Source of the DNA: an uncultured Candidatus Saccharibacteria bacterium
GTDB taxonomy: Bacteria > Patescibacteriota > Saccharimonadia > Saccharimonadales > Saccharimonadaceae
Length of the DNA stretch: 38,805 nt
Reading direction: 5' to 3'
Assembly: GCA_946616455.1 (NCBI GenBank)
Contig: CAMOIR010000002.1
Span: 1-38,805 of the forward strand
This document shows, piece after piece, positions 16,027 through 23,270 of this stretch. Position 1 is the first letter of the stretch. Each line of letters begins with the position of its first letter. A model generated the notes under the pieces. The model saw nothing but the letters and a program-made list of their open reading frames with translations. It ran no database searches and was not told where the DNA came from. The translations under genes were made by a program, and so were the position numbers.

Positions 16027-16055
16027 ATTATATCATACTAATTAATTTTTGTCAA
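16027..16055 (-). promoter_or_regulatory. Perfect consensus promoter of RNA A
   Basis: TTGACA (16050-16055) and TATAAT (16027-16032) on the minus strand are separated by exactly 17 bp. Both hexamers match the sigma-70 consensus at all positions, which suggests strong constitutive expression. Confidence 0.85.
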
Positions 16056-16269
16056 TACTTCCCTACGCTTGTTTAATAAAAAACTGTTCCAAGTGGCACA
16101 GATGGTTCACTTATATTTTTAAAAGTAAAGCCTGTTAGCTATCTTATTTCTTTAACATAGATAGTTTTACCTTTATCAAGTGATATTGATATTGGTATAG
16201 AATCAACTTAATTTGATAGCAATATGTCATCATTTTATATTGCAAAGGTTATGAGATAATGTCGCTATA
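16056..16269. other. AT-rich spacer without recognisable features
   Basis: About 210 bp lie between the RNA A promoter and the next promoter. There is no ORF with a ribosome-binding site and no strong inverted repeat; only short ATTGATATTGATATTGG-type repetition is seen near 16184. Confidence 0.5.
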
Positions 16270-16298
16270 TTGACAAATCATAGCGTTTGTGCTATAAT
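16270..16298 (+). promoter_or_regulatory. Perfect consensus promoter of the 117-aa orphan gene
   Basis: TTGACA (16270-16275), 17 bp, TATAAT (16293-16298). It lies back-to-back with the RNA A promoter about 215 bp away. Because the -10 overlaps an upstream in-frame ATG at 16287, the coding start must be later, at 16347. Confidence 0.85.
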
Positions 16299-16346
16299 AA
16301 AACAGATTCGATAAGAAGGTACATTTTCAGAAAGGGGGTGGTTTTC

Positions 16347-16700
16347 ATGAAGCAGGTACTTGACGACTTCATTTTTAGCTGGAATAAAGCACACAAACGA
16401 TTCATCTTTTCAGCTCAGGAGGCTCCTGTTATAGGCCGTCCTACCGGCGTAGAAATTCGCTATTCGGCGGCTAAGTATCAGAACTTCTTCTCCACGGATA
16501 AGTGGAACAAACTAAAAGATGTCGTCGAGGCGAAATCGCATGGCACAATGTATGTCGTTACTGACGAATACCTCTTTGAAAGAGGAATCATCGAGATTAA
16601 GGTTGCTTCCTCGAACCACAACTATCAGGAACGACTTGTCGTTGGCGTCCTTAGATGGATCTGTGAAGAATTTTTCCCGAATGAGGACAAGAACGATTAA
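16347..16700 (+). CDS. Orphan protein, 117 aa
   Basis: Not recognised. The ATG at 16347 is chosen because AAAGGGGGTG lies just upstream and the only earlier ATG in frame overlaps the promoter. The product is soluble, with aromatic residues (FIFSWNKAHKRFIFS, NFFSTDKWNKL), an alternating strand pattern GTMYVVTDEYLFERGIIEIKVASS, and a C-terminal helix VVGVLRWICEEFF ending in acidic residues. A perfect consensus promoter implies high expression. It is monocistronic, with a terminator directly after. Confidence 0.72.
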   Translation: MKQVLDDFIFSWNKAHKRFIFSAQEAPVIGRPTGVEIRYSAAKYQNFFSTDKWNKLKDVVEAKSHGTMYVVTDEYLFERGIIEIKVASSNHNYQERLVVGVLRWICEEFFPNEDKND

Positions 16701-16713
16701 GAGAAACTCCTGC

Positions 16714-16740
16714 GGCTCGCCCACTCGGCGAGTCTTTTTT
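16714..16740 (+). terminator. Intrinsic terminator of the 117-aa gene
   Basis: GGCTCGCC pairs with GGCGAGTC (with one G-T pair) around a 5-nt loop, followed by TTTTTT. Confidence 0.82.
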
Positions 16741-16783
16741 ATGATATAATAATTACAATGATTGTTGATCTGGAGGTATTCTA

Positions 16784-17887
16784 ATGTTAAATCCCAATCA
16801 AGTCAAGACGGTTTCTAACTACGAGCGCGTAGAAAACACCCTAGCGGAGCTGACGCCAAATCCGCGAGATTTTGAGGGGCGAACATACCCTGCGGAAGAT
16901 GTAAGAAGCGACGTCAAACAGCTTGATGATTATAGACATACTCCAGATTTTAAAATAGGTGGAGAACGCTCAGATGCTAAACTCCTCGAGAAGACCTTTA
17001 CGGATATGGTAGAACGAGGAGACTGGTTCGGTGAGGAAGAAGCTTATGGCGACGACTCAGATTATTTGGCCCTAGTCACATTCCCTACTTCTGATATTGA
17101 TGATACTTTTAATCATATTGATGTAATCGGCATGATTGGGAACGAAATAACCGGACACGAAACGATGCCGTTCGCAATTGATCTAACCTATAATACCGAT
17201 AATGAAAAAATGGCACAAAAATTCAGATGGAAGCACGTCTACGGAAAGAAAAAGACTGTACCAGAGGGGGTTTCCGAATTCGGTAATAGCTATATAGAAA
17301 AAGATCACCTTGGGCGAAGCACGCTAAGAACTCGTCCATTACCGCTTAAATATAGATTTGGGCTTAAAATTCCTGGTTTTGCATCAGCCAAATATTACGA
17401 AGATAAGAATAATCCGTGGGATCCGATTTACGAAAAAGGACGAATCGATGTTATGCCGCGCTTTATTGTCGGATATTCAACCGATATCGCCGACACCTTA
17501 TCTTCCGGAATGCCAACCGATGAATATCGAAAAAAGTATGGCGAGGCGGCCTATCAAAAGAAAAGAACAGAGTATAAAAACGCCGAACGACGCGCAAAAT
17601 GGTGCACGTTATTCGAATGTCATGAGCAGGCATCTGATATTCGTTTTATGCTAGAGCATATGGATGCCGAAGAGACAAAATGGATGCGCCCCGAGGAGCT
17701 AGAAAAGGCCAAGAAACAAATCATCGCGATGGATACTTATTTCACAAAAGCTATTGAACTAGCTACCGAAAAAGCGCAAACCAACTCAGATGAAATGGCT
17801 GCTAGGAAATACGCTGACAGAGATGTAGTCCGTCAGGCGATTATGCATCATAGTAATGATACTTATGTCGCAAAGAATTGGAGATAG
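16784..17887 (+). CDS. Uncharacterised 367-aa cytoplasmic protein
   Basis: Not recognised. The start has GGAGG 8 nt upstream, and TATAAT lies at 16745-16750. The central block ALVTFPTSDIDDTFNHIDVI followed by GHETMPFAIDLTYNTD has acidic residues on adjacent strands (NHIDVIGMI, PFAIDLTYN), a pattern that occurs in restriction-endonuclease-like folds; this is only a suggestion, since no clear D-ExK is visible. The C-terminal third (from about residue 285) is helical with many Glu and Lys and may be coiled coil. A MPRFIVGYS segment lies between. There are no signal or membrane segments. It is the largest gene of the orphan island. Confidence 0.7.
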   Translation: MLNPNQVKTVSNYERVENTLAELTPNPRDFEGRTYPAEDVRSDVKQLDDYRHTPDFKIGGERSDAKLLEKTFTDMVERGDWFGEEEAYGDDSDYLALVTFPTSDIDDTFNHIDVIGMIGNEITGHETMPFAIDLTYNTDNEKMAQKFRWKHVYGKKKTVPEGVSEFGNSYIEKDHLGRSTLRTRPLPLKYRFGLKIPGFASAKYYEDKNNPWDPIYEKGRIDVMPRFIVGYSTDIADTLSSGMPTDEYRKKYGEAAYQKKRTEYKNAERRAKWCTLFECHEQASDIRFMLEHMDAEETKWMRPEELEKAKKQIIAMDTYFTKAIELATEKAQTNSDEMAARKYADRDVVRQAIMHHSNDTYVAKNWR

Positions 17888-18037
17888 CAGTAAAACAGTG
17901 CGTCAAAAGCAACAAATAAGTTCGAGTAAAATAACAAAACCACAACATATCTAGACTTTCTACGAAACAATCTCGCGGATCTTATTGCTGCGTGCTATAT
18001 TAGACAAATCAAAGAGAACCCTCGTATGAATACGACA
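17888..18037. other. Short intergenic stretch without features
   Basis: I see no terminator with a U tract directly after the 367-aa gene, and no ORF with a ribosome site. The next supported element is the minus-strand tRNA terminator. Confidence 0.4.
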
Positions 18038-18058
18038 ATAAAAAAAGCGCTTACGCGC
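18038..18058 (-). terminator. Intrinsic terminator of tRNA-Leu
   Basis: On the minus strand GCGC-GTAA-GCGC is followed by TTTTTTTAT. It lies 26 nt after the tRNA 3' end. Confidence 0.7.
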
Positions 18059-18083
18059 GAAAATCCAGAATTTTGTACTATGA

Positions 18084-18168
18084 TGGTGCCCGAGACAGGA
18101 CTTGAACCTGCACACCAAATGGCATATGCTCCTAAGGCATACGTGTATACCAATTTCACCACTCGGGC
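18084..18168 (-). tRNA. tRNA-Leu (anticodon UAG), CCA encoded
   Basis: 85 nt. The acceptor stem GCCCGAG pairs with CTCGGGC, followed by discriminator A and encoded CCA. The anticodon loop is CTTAGGA with anticodon TAG, reading CUA and probably other CUN codons. The long variable arm is typical of class II tRNA-Leu. The T arm includes GGTTCAAGTCC. A -10 box TATAAT (18177-18182) lies 8 nt upstream and an intrinsic terminator lies downstream, so it is a single-gene unit. Confidence 0.95.
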
Positions 18169-18176
18169 GTATTCTG

Positions 18177-18182
18177 ATTATA
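18177..18182 (-). promoter_or_regulatory. -10 box of tRNA-Leu
   Basis: TATAAT on the minus strand, extended by TGA, ends 8 nt before the mature tRNA 5' end, so the transcript would need little or no 5' trimming. Confidence 0.6.
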
Positions 18183-18197
18183 TCATATTAAACCCAA

Positions 18198-18234
18198 AAA
18201 AGCGAGACTACAATCCCCTTTAAGTCTCGCTTTT
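18198..18234. terminator. Terminator downstream of the sorting-signal protein gene
   Basis: AAAAGCGAGACT (18198-18209) pairs with AGTCTCGCTTTT (18223-18234) over 12 bp. On the minus strand the stem ends in TTTTTT. Confidence 0.8.
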
Positions 18235-18267
18235 GTATAAATCAGTCGTCGGACTTATATTCCCATA

Positions 18268-18708
18268 TTAAGCTTCACGCTTGGCTAGTACGCTAGACAA
18301 CCCATAAGTCGTCAAAGTACCAAGAATCAAAGCAACCGGCAAAGCATCTTCTGGGCCAGTGTCTGGCATATCAGATGACTGAGCTTGAACCTGGGTAGAT
18401 TCTGTAGCTTTTGTGTCGGAAGAAGTACTAGTTTTTTCTAACGTGATATCACTTACCATTACTTTACTTGAATCATTTTTCTTTGGGCTAGATTCAGTTG
18501 TCTTATCGGTAGAATTGTCAGAATCGTTATTATTGTCTACAACAGCAACTGTCCCATTTTGTTCACCACCAATATTACTTTTGGTAGTCTTCTTGGTAGC
18601 AACCACAATAATTGCCACAATTAAAAGCAAGATTATAATAGCCGCAAAAACAGAAACAGCTATAATCTTTCTTCGTTCCTTTTTTTCGACATCCTCTTGA
18701 TAATACAT
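18268..18708 (-). CDS. Short Ser/Thr-rich surface protein with an LPXTG-like sorting signal
   Basis: 146 aa. An N-terminal charged stretch KKERRK and a hydrophobic helix (about residues 13-37) may be an uncleaved signal anchor. An Asn/Asp/Ser/Thr-rich linker follows. The C-terminus has the tripartite form of a cell-wall sorting signal: MPDTGPE, then about 20 hydrophobic residues (ALPVALILGTLTTYGLSSVL), then AKREA. Sortase-type transpeptidases or related sorting proteases act on such tails. The motif is a variant (PDTG), and no sortase gene lies in the window. With helices at both ends it could also simply span the membrane twice. It has its own promoter (TATAAT at 18727-18732), an AAAGGAG SD and a terminator. 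Confidence 0.75.
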   Translation of the reverse strand: MYYQEDVEKKERRKIIAVSVFAAIIILLLIVAIIVVATKKTTKSNIGGEQNGTVAVVDNNNDSDNSTDKTTESSPKKNDSSKVMVSDITLEKTSTSSDTKATESTQVQAQSSDMPDTGPEDALPVALILGTLTTYGLSSVLAKREA

Positions 18709-18726
18709 AATAAACTCCTTTAGCTA

Positions 18727-18732
18727 ATTATA
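18727..18732 (-). promoter_or_regulatory. Extended -10 of the sorting-signal protein gene
   Basis: TGT-TATAAT, then an 18-nt gap containing AAAGGAG and the ATG. Confidence 0.55.
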
Positions 18733-18795
18733 ACACACTTCGCATATAAACGCAAGTATATTTAAATCATATTTTTGCAATAAATCAAGACAAGG

Positions 18796-19398
18796 CTACT
18801 CCTTGACAAAAATAGAAATTGTGGCACCGGCATATTTTCTGGTCTTTTGCAGCTTAAGGTGTGGTATTTCTGGCGCTTCCCCAGGGTGAGACAGCACAAA
18901 AGTCCCCCCAACTTTTAAAAACTGCACTAGGTGTTTTATTTCTAATAAGTCAAAGTGATCGTAAGGTGGATCGGCTAGTATTAAATCAAAGCGCAAATTC
19001 GTCTTGAAGGCCAAGATCTTTTTTCTAACTACGTCGGCTTTTTCTTGGCGCAAAAACCCACTTTCCTCGGCATATCTAATCATGTCGCGTGCCAATCTTG
19101 GTCTACTATTCAAAATAGCAAAATACCCAAGGCTCATCATATTGTCGATAATGCAGTTTTCGGCTTTTGAGCTGCTATCTACAAACAGCACTTCCTTGGC
19201 ACCCCTAGAAAGAGCCTCGAATCCGAGAGCGCCGCTCCCAGCAAAGGCGTCAAGTACAGTTGCTCCAGGCAAGTATCTCGAAATCATATTAAAAAGTGCC
19301 AAGCGTTCCCTTTCGCCCATTGGATGCGTATCTCCACCTGGAGTTTCTAGTATGCGTCCACGAAACTTCCCAGACGTGATTTTGACAGTTCTATTCAT
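18796..19398 (-). CDS. rsmD: 16S rRNA (guanine(966)-N(2))-methyltransferase RsmD
   Basis: 200 aa from the ATG at 19398, which has GGGAGG at ideal spacing; an ATG 12 nt earlier (19410) has none. RsmD methylates G966 of 16S rRNA using S-adenosylmethionine. VLDAFAGSGALGFEALSRGA is the AdoMet-binding motif I, and LILADPPYDHFDL holds the DPPY catalytic motif. The family's usual RPTxxxVREALFN reads HPMGERERLALFN. It is the last gene of the trmD-recG-rsmD run, 41 nt after recG. Confidence 0.93.
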   Translation of the reverse strand: MNRTVKITSGKFRGRILETPGGDTHPMGERERLALFNMISRYLPGATVLDAFAGSGALGFEALSRGAKEVLFVDSSSKAENCIIDNMMSLGYFAILNSRPRLARDMIRYAEESGFLRQEKADVVRKKILAFKTNLRFDLILADPPYDHFDLLEIKHLVQFLKVGGTFVLSHPGEAPEIPHLKLQKTRKYAGATISIFVKE

Positions 19399-19439
19399 TT
19401 TCCCTCCCATCTCTACTCTATTATTCGGAATAACTAAAG

Positions 19440-21521
19440 CTAATTTAGTGTCGTAATCTGTTGATATTTAGTAATGCCACTCATTAACTCCTTATATTTT
19501 ATCATATCATCAGGAGCCTGCAAGAATTCCGTGACATCTTTCTGGGCGCGAGAGATTAGTTTAGTATCTGCAAGAGAAGCAATTCTGAGGTCCAAAGCAC
19601 CATGTTGCAGGGCACCATAGATCTCGCCAGGGCCACGCAGTTTCAAATCTACCTCTGACAGATAAAAACCATCATTTGATTTTTCCAGTTCAAGTAGTCT
19701 TCTTGACGGTCTCATATCTCCAGAGGTGAGTAGATAGCAATAAGCCTTAGACGCACCTCTCCCTACTCTTCCGCGTAGCTGATGAAGCTGTGCTAGGCCG
19801 TATGACTCTGCGTTTTCAATTACAATCAGCGTTGCATTTGGTACATCTACACCTACTTCTACTACCGTGGTTGACACCAAAATATCTATTTCGCCATTAC
19901 TGAATCGCTCCATAATTGCATCTTTTTCGGCTGGTTTCATTTTGCCATGTAGGAACTCAATACATTTATCTGGAAAGACCTCCCTTAGCCTTCTAGTACG
20001 CTTTTTTACGGAAGTAATATCTTGAGGACTCGCAGCGCCATTTTGATTTGGTACTACTGTACCATCGTCTATGGCTTTACAAATCCAATAGATTTGCTGC
20101 CCATGCATTTTTTTGCCAGTCCCCTTTTTGTCCGGCGAAAGTTTCATTATTTCATCCATTTTGGGATATAACATTTCGGTGGTTTCTATCTCTGCTAAAA
20201 TTTTAGTTTCTATCGGCTGGCGACCACGTGGCATTTCGTTTAGGATCGAAACATCTAGGTCGCCAAAAACCGTTAACTGCAAGGAGCGTGGTATAGGAGT
20301 GGCAGTCATCGAAAGTAAGTGTGGTGCCAGACCATGGGGAGATTTCAAAAGGAGTTTTTGCCTCTGTTCTACTCCAAATCGGTGTTGCTCATCGATAATT
20401 ACAAGCTGCAAATTGGCAAATTCCGTATCATCTGTTAGTAGTGCATGAGTACCTATTACAAGATTAATTTCTTTGTTTAGAATTTGCTTTTTTAACTCAG
20501 GTTTTTTCTTAGTAGCACCAGTGAGTAGAGCTGTGTGAACGCCAAATCCTTCTAAGATTTTTGATAAACTATCAAAATGCTGCGTAGCAAGAATTGCAGT
20601 TGGTGCAAGAAATGCCACTTGTCCACCAGCCAAAATCACCTCAAGCGCAGCTAGCGCTGCTACCATAGTTTTACCTGATCCCACATCACCTTGAAGGAGC
20701 CTATTCATAGGGACAGGTTTTTCCATGTTTTTAAAAATATCCCAAGCAGCTCTTCGTTGGGCATTGGTTAATTTAAATGGTAGTTTTTGTACGAAGTTCC
20801 TGATCCCTTCTTGGTTAAATGGTATAGCCTTTGCTCGTAGTTTATCATTTTCACGACGATTCAGTTTTGCCGCCAGGATTAACTCGAATAGTTCCTCATA
20901 GGCCAGATATTCTCTCGCTTTGTTCGCTATATCTAGAGAATTCGGAAAATGGGCGTAGAACAAAGCTTTTTTGCGAGTACCACTCTTTACCGAAGGCAAC
21001 AAATCAGGTATCTGATTAAATTTATCTCTTGAATTATTAAATAAACGTCGAAAATCATGGGATTTTAACGCTCCATGAGCTACGTATATGGGGCTAAGAC
21101 CGATTCTAAGGTCAATATCGGCCACTTCGGCCGCGGAAGGCGAGACTAAGCTATAACGGCCATTTCGAAGCTCGTAATTCCCAGTAAAGTAGTATTCCTT
21201 GTCTTTGCTAAACTGCTTCAATCGATAGCTTTGATTGAACCAAACCACTTTCACCATTCCGGTTTCATCTCTTACAACGCCTTCCGTCACTGAAAGGTTG
21301 CGACGTCGTGCGCGTCTAGAAGTTAAAGCATCTATTTTTCCCCTAATTACAACTTTACCTGGCCTTATTTTGGCTATACTGGTTGGGGTGTCATAGGTTT
21401 CATAATCTCTTGGCAAAGTATACAAAAAATCCTTTACCGTACGAATACCGTATTTTTTTAATATTTCTGCTGTTTTTGGCCCAATACCAGTTAAAGTTTC
21501 AACTGGTTTAGACAGTTCCAC
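19440..21521 (-). CDS. recG: ATP-dependent DNA helicase RecG
   Basis: 693 aa, full length. RecG remodels stalled replication forks and branched recombination intermediates. The N-terminal wedge/OB domain is followed by helicase motifs: GDVGSGKT (Walker A), IIDEQHRFG (DEAH-like DEQH), SMTATPIPR, VEVGVDVPNATL and QLHQLRGRVGRG. GTG is the start codon, overlapping trmD by 14 nt with GAGG upstream, so translation is probably coupled. Confidence 0.96.
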   Translation of the reverse strand: MELSKPVETLTGIGPKTAEILKKYGIRTVKDFLYTLPRDYETYDTPTSIAKIRPGKVVIRGKIDALTSRRARRRNLSVTEGVVRDETGMVKVVWFNQSYRLKQFSKDKEYYFTGNYELRNGRYSLVSPSAAEVADIDLRIGLSPIYVAHGALKSHDFRRLFNNSRDKFNQIPDLLPSVKSGTRKKALFYAHFPNSLDIANKAREYLAYEELFELILAAKLNRRENDKLRAKAIPFNQEGIRNFVQKLPFKLTNAQRRAAWDIFKNMEKPVPMNRLLQGDVGSGKTMVAALAALEVILAGGQVAFLAPTAILATQHFDSLSKILEGFGVHTALLTGATKKKPELKKQILNKEINLVIGTHALLTDDTEFANLQLVIIDEQHRFGVEQRQKLLLKSPHGLAPHLLSMTATPIPRSLQLTVFGDLDVSILNEMPRGRQPIETKILAEIETTEMLYPKMDEIMKLSPDKKGTGKKMHGQQIYWICKAIDDGTVVPNQNGAASPQDITSVKKRTRRLREVFPDKCIEFLHGKMKPAEKDAIMERFSNGEIDILVSTTVVEVGVDVPNATLIVIENAESYGLAQLHQLRGRVGRGASKAYCYLLTSGDMRPSRRLLELEKSNDGFYLSEVDLKLRGPGEIYGALQHGALDLRIASLADTKLISRAQKDVTEFLQAPDDMIKYKELMSGITKYQQITTLN

Positions 21522-22155
21522 TATGTTCCTCTCGCCATTTTGCTATTTCGCCGTGATTTCCGGAGAGTAGTATATCTGGCACCCTCATTCCTCGGAATTC
21601 CTCTGGCCGAGTATATTGTGGATATTCAAGGTTATTTCCTTTCGAAAAACTTTCTATCTCGGCAGAGGTCTCACCTCCAAGCACGCCTGGTACTAAACGT
21701 ACTACCGAATCGATAATGATTAGCGCCGGCAGCTCCCCACCAGTCAAAACGTATTTTCCAAGGGATATTTTATAGTCTACAATTGACAGTATTCTCTCAT
21801 CATATCCTTCGTAATGTGGACATAAAATAATATAATGAGCATCAGACACAAACCTTCTTGCGATTTCTTGTGTCCATATCTCACCTACCGGAGTAGGTAA
21901 AATGACCTTAGCTGACGGATCTTTTGCCTTGACGTTTTCTATTGCCGCAAATACTGGTTCGCAGCGCAGCAGCATTCCGTCTCCGCCACCATAAGGCGCA
22001 TCATCGACGGATTTGTGTGGACCAAGCCCAAAATCCCTTAGATTAACAAAATCAAACTTGGCTAAACCCTTCTCGGTAGCCTTCCACATCATTGAAGACT
22101 TGAGATATGGCTCCAAGGCTTCTTGAAACAACGTAATAATTGTGAATTTAATCAT
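21508..22155 (-). CDS. trmD: tRNA (guanine(37)-N(1))-methyltransferase TrmD
   Basis: 215 aa, slightly shorter than the usual ~240 because the C-terminal extension after EIAKWREEHS is missing. TrmD methylates G37 next to the anticodon of tRNAs such as tRNA-Leu and tRNA-Pro and so prevents frameshifting. The SPOUT trefoil knot is marked by CPHYEGYDER and KYVLTGGELPALIIID; DAPYGGGDGM and YTRPEEFRGMRVPDILLSGNH are also diagnostic. The tRNA-Leu(UAG) in this window carries G37 and could be a substrate. In most bacteria trmD sits with rpsP, rimM and rplS; here it lies between an orphan membrane gene and recG. Confidence 0.95.
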   Translation of the reverse strand: MIKFTIITLFQEALEPYLKSSMMWKATEKGLAKFDFVNLRDFGLGPHKSVDDAPYGGGDGMLLRCEPVFAAIENVKAKDPSAKVILPTPVGEIWTQEIARRFVSDAHYIILCPHYEGYDERILSIVDYKISLGKYVLTGGELPALIIIDSVVRLVPGVLGGETSAEIESFSKGNNLEYPQYTRPEEFRGMRVPDILLSGNHGEIAKWREEHSGTV

Positions 22156-22167
22156 CTAAGTATTTAG

Positions 22168-22743
22168 TTACTCCATTCTGCTTGCAAGATCAACATCCAA
22201 TATTTGTTTTACGACGTCTGGGTCTAAGCCGTAACCTTCCTCTGCCTCATATGTTGCATATTTTCCACCATGTTTCGTAGCTTTACCTTCTACGACATAT
22301 GAGTTGCTATTATCGTAGGCCATATAATAGTGTACAAAATCCTCCCCAACAATACCATTATCGAAATCTAATTCGCTGCCACCATCTTCCCTGTAAATAA
22401 GTTGAAGATTACTTGCTCCACCCACTGTTCTTTCAATACCGGAGCTCCACTCTGTTTCGCTTTTTGGAGTAGGAGCGGCATGCTCGCCACCACATGAATG
22501 TAAGGCGGCACCACTAATAACCAAGACAGCGGCGGCCACGGCTATTGGTCTCAAGACTCTTTTAGCTCTTTCTTTCAACTCGTTTAAGCGTTCCGCTGGT
22601 GCTTCATTTTCAAGCGCAACTCTACCGATTTGCTCATTTTGTCTTCTTTCATCCGATCTTTGGGATTTAATTTCTATCCAGGAAGGTGCGTCTTCTCCTT
22701 CCTCATGAGGGGTAAAAGCAGCTTTATTTCCTTCATTATGCAT
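22168..22743 (-). CDS. Single-pass membrane protein of unknown function
   Basis: 191 aa, not recognised. A highly charged N-terminal ~60 residues (cytoplasmic by the positive-inside rule, ending ERAKRVLR) precede one hydrophobic helix at about residues 65-82 that ends in HSCGGEH. The remaining ~105 residues are predicted extracellular, with strand-rich segments (NLQLIYREDGGSELDF, NSYVVEGKATKHGG). The cysteine after the helix is not in a lipobox. The start overlaps the upstream 67-aa gene by 8 bp, with GGAG as SD. trmD follows after 12 nt. Confidence 0.72.
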   Translation of the reverse strand: MHNEGNKAAFTPHEEGEDAPSWIEIKSQRSDERRQNEQIGRVALENEAPAERLNELKERAKRVLRPIAVAAAVLVISGAALHSCGGEHAAPTPKSETEWSSGIERTVGGASNLQLIYREDGGSELDFDNGIVGEDFVHYYMAYDNSNSYVVEGKATKHGGKYATYEAEEGYGLDPDVVKQILDVDLASRME

Positions 22744-22939
22744 TTTCTTGTTCTCCTTTCTCCACTATTTTCTTTGCGACATCGTTTGCGTCTATACCAT
22801 ATTCCTTCAACACTTCACGTACTTCGTTATTTGGAAAATCTCCTTTTTCGGAAATAGCGGCGAGCCTCTCTAACGCTTCTTCCGGAAGACTATTTAGTAT
22901 TTCATCTTCGATATTTTCTATTAATTCATTTTGGTCCAT
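22736..22939 (-). CDS. Small acidic helical protein, 67 aa
   Basis: Not recognised. The start MDQNELIENI at 22939 is chosen because AAGGAGG lies directly upstream; an in-frame extension to 23038 would run through a terminator hairpin. The protein is almost entirely helical, with two helices separated by a turn (EDEILNSLPEEALERLAAIS, then EVREVLKEYGIDANDVAKK). The shape resembles small helical regulators or ribosome-associated factors, but no family is evident. It heads the operon 67 aa-191 aa-trmD-recG-rsmD. A TATAAT at 22958-22963 could serve it independently of RNA B. Confidence 0.7.
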   Translation of the reverse strand: MDQNELIENIEDEILNSLPEEALERLAAISEKGDFPNNEVREVLKEYGIDANDVAKKIVEKGEQENA

Positions 22940-22989
22940 AAACCTCCTTATACTAGTATTATAAACAAAAAACGCCATAAAGTACAGAC

Positions 22990-23017
22990 AAAAAAGTAGA
23001 CGAATTGCTTCGTCTAC
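22990..23017 (-). terminator. Intrinsic terminator of RNA B
   Basis: On the minus strand GTAGACGAA and TTCGTCTAC form a perfect 9-bp stem with a GCAA loop, followed by TTTTTT. Confidence 0.88.
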
Positions 23018-23139
23018 CTTACGCTGATCCGCGCCCACCCTTGGGGCACATTGTTTTGTTTTAATCCGCTGTTTTTGTTTTTAATGTAAGTCTCCACACT
23101 CCACTAAATCAGTGGAACCCCTGTGAAGCGTACCAGCTT
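22990..23139 (-). ncRNA. Unassigned structured small RNA or leader candidate B
   Basis: The minus strand shows a promoter, a ~120-nt non-coding body and an intrinsic terminator. The body contains the hairpin CCACT-GATTT-AGTGG, a 6-bp closing pair TACGCT/AGCGTA between its two ends, a GTGCCC/GGGCGC hairpin, and an A-rich single-stranded stretch of about 35 nt. It may be a stand-alone RNA, or an attenuator for the operon starting at 22939, about 50 nt beyond the terminator. No known riboswitch motif is clear; GGGTGGGCGCGG only loosely recalls a T-box antiterminator. Confidence 0.65.
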
Positions 23140-23145
23140 AAGCTT

Positions 23146-23174
23146 ATAATAAAGCATAAGCAGGCGAATGTCAA
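23146..23174 (-). promoter_or_regulatory. Near-consensus promoter of RNA B
   Basis: TTGACA (23169-23174), 17 bp, TATTAT (23146-23151) on the minus strand. One mismatch to consensus overall. Confidence 0.78.
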
Positions 23175-23223
23175 GAGTTTTTTTATTTCAAAAATATGTT
23201 ATAATATGCTTATTGTTTTTTCA

Positions 23224-23254
23224 TAAAAAAGCCCCACGGTTTTTTGTGGGGCTT
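23224..23254 (-). terminator. Intrinsic terminator of the beta-helix protein gene
   Basis: On the minus strand AAGCCCCAC and GTGGGGCTT form a 9-bp stem followed by TTTTTT. Confidence 0.85.
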
Positions 23255-23270
23255 GGGGACGAAGGGGGGG

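Noticed and set aside
16287-16346. Earlier ATG for the 117-aa orphan protein
   Set aside because: The codon lies upstream of and overlaps the promoter -10 box, so it could not be transcribed from this promoter; the ATG at 16347 has a proper SD.
22940-23038. N-terminal extension of the 67-aa protein
   Set aside because: The extension would translate through the RNA B terminator; MDQNELIEN has an AAGGAGG directly upstream.
22990-23139. T-box riboswitch in RNA B (GGGTGGGCGCGG looks like GGGTGGNACCGCGG)
   Set aside because: The invariant UGGNACCGCG bulge is incomplete, the RNA is shorter than a T-box, no stem I specifier loop is visible, and the downstream genes are not typical T-box targets.
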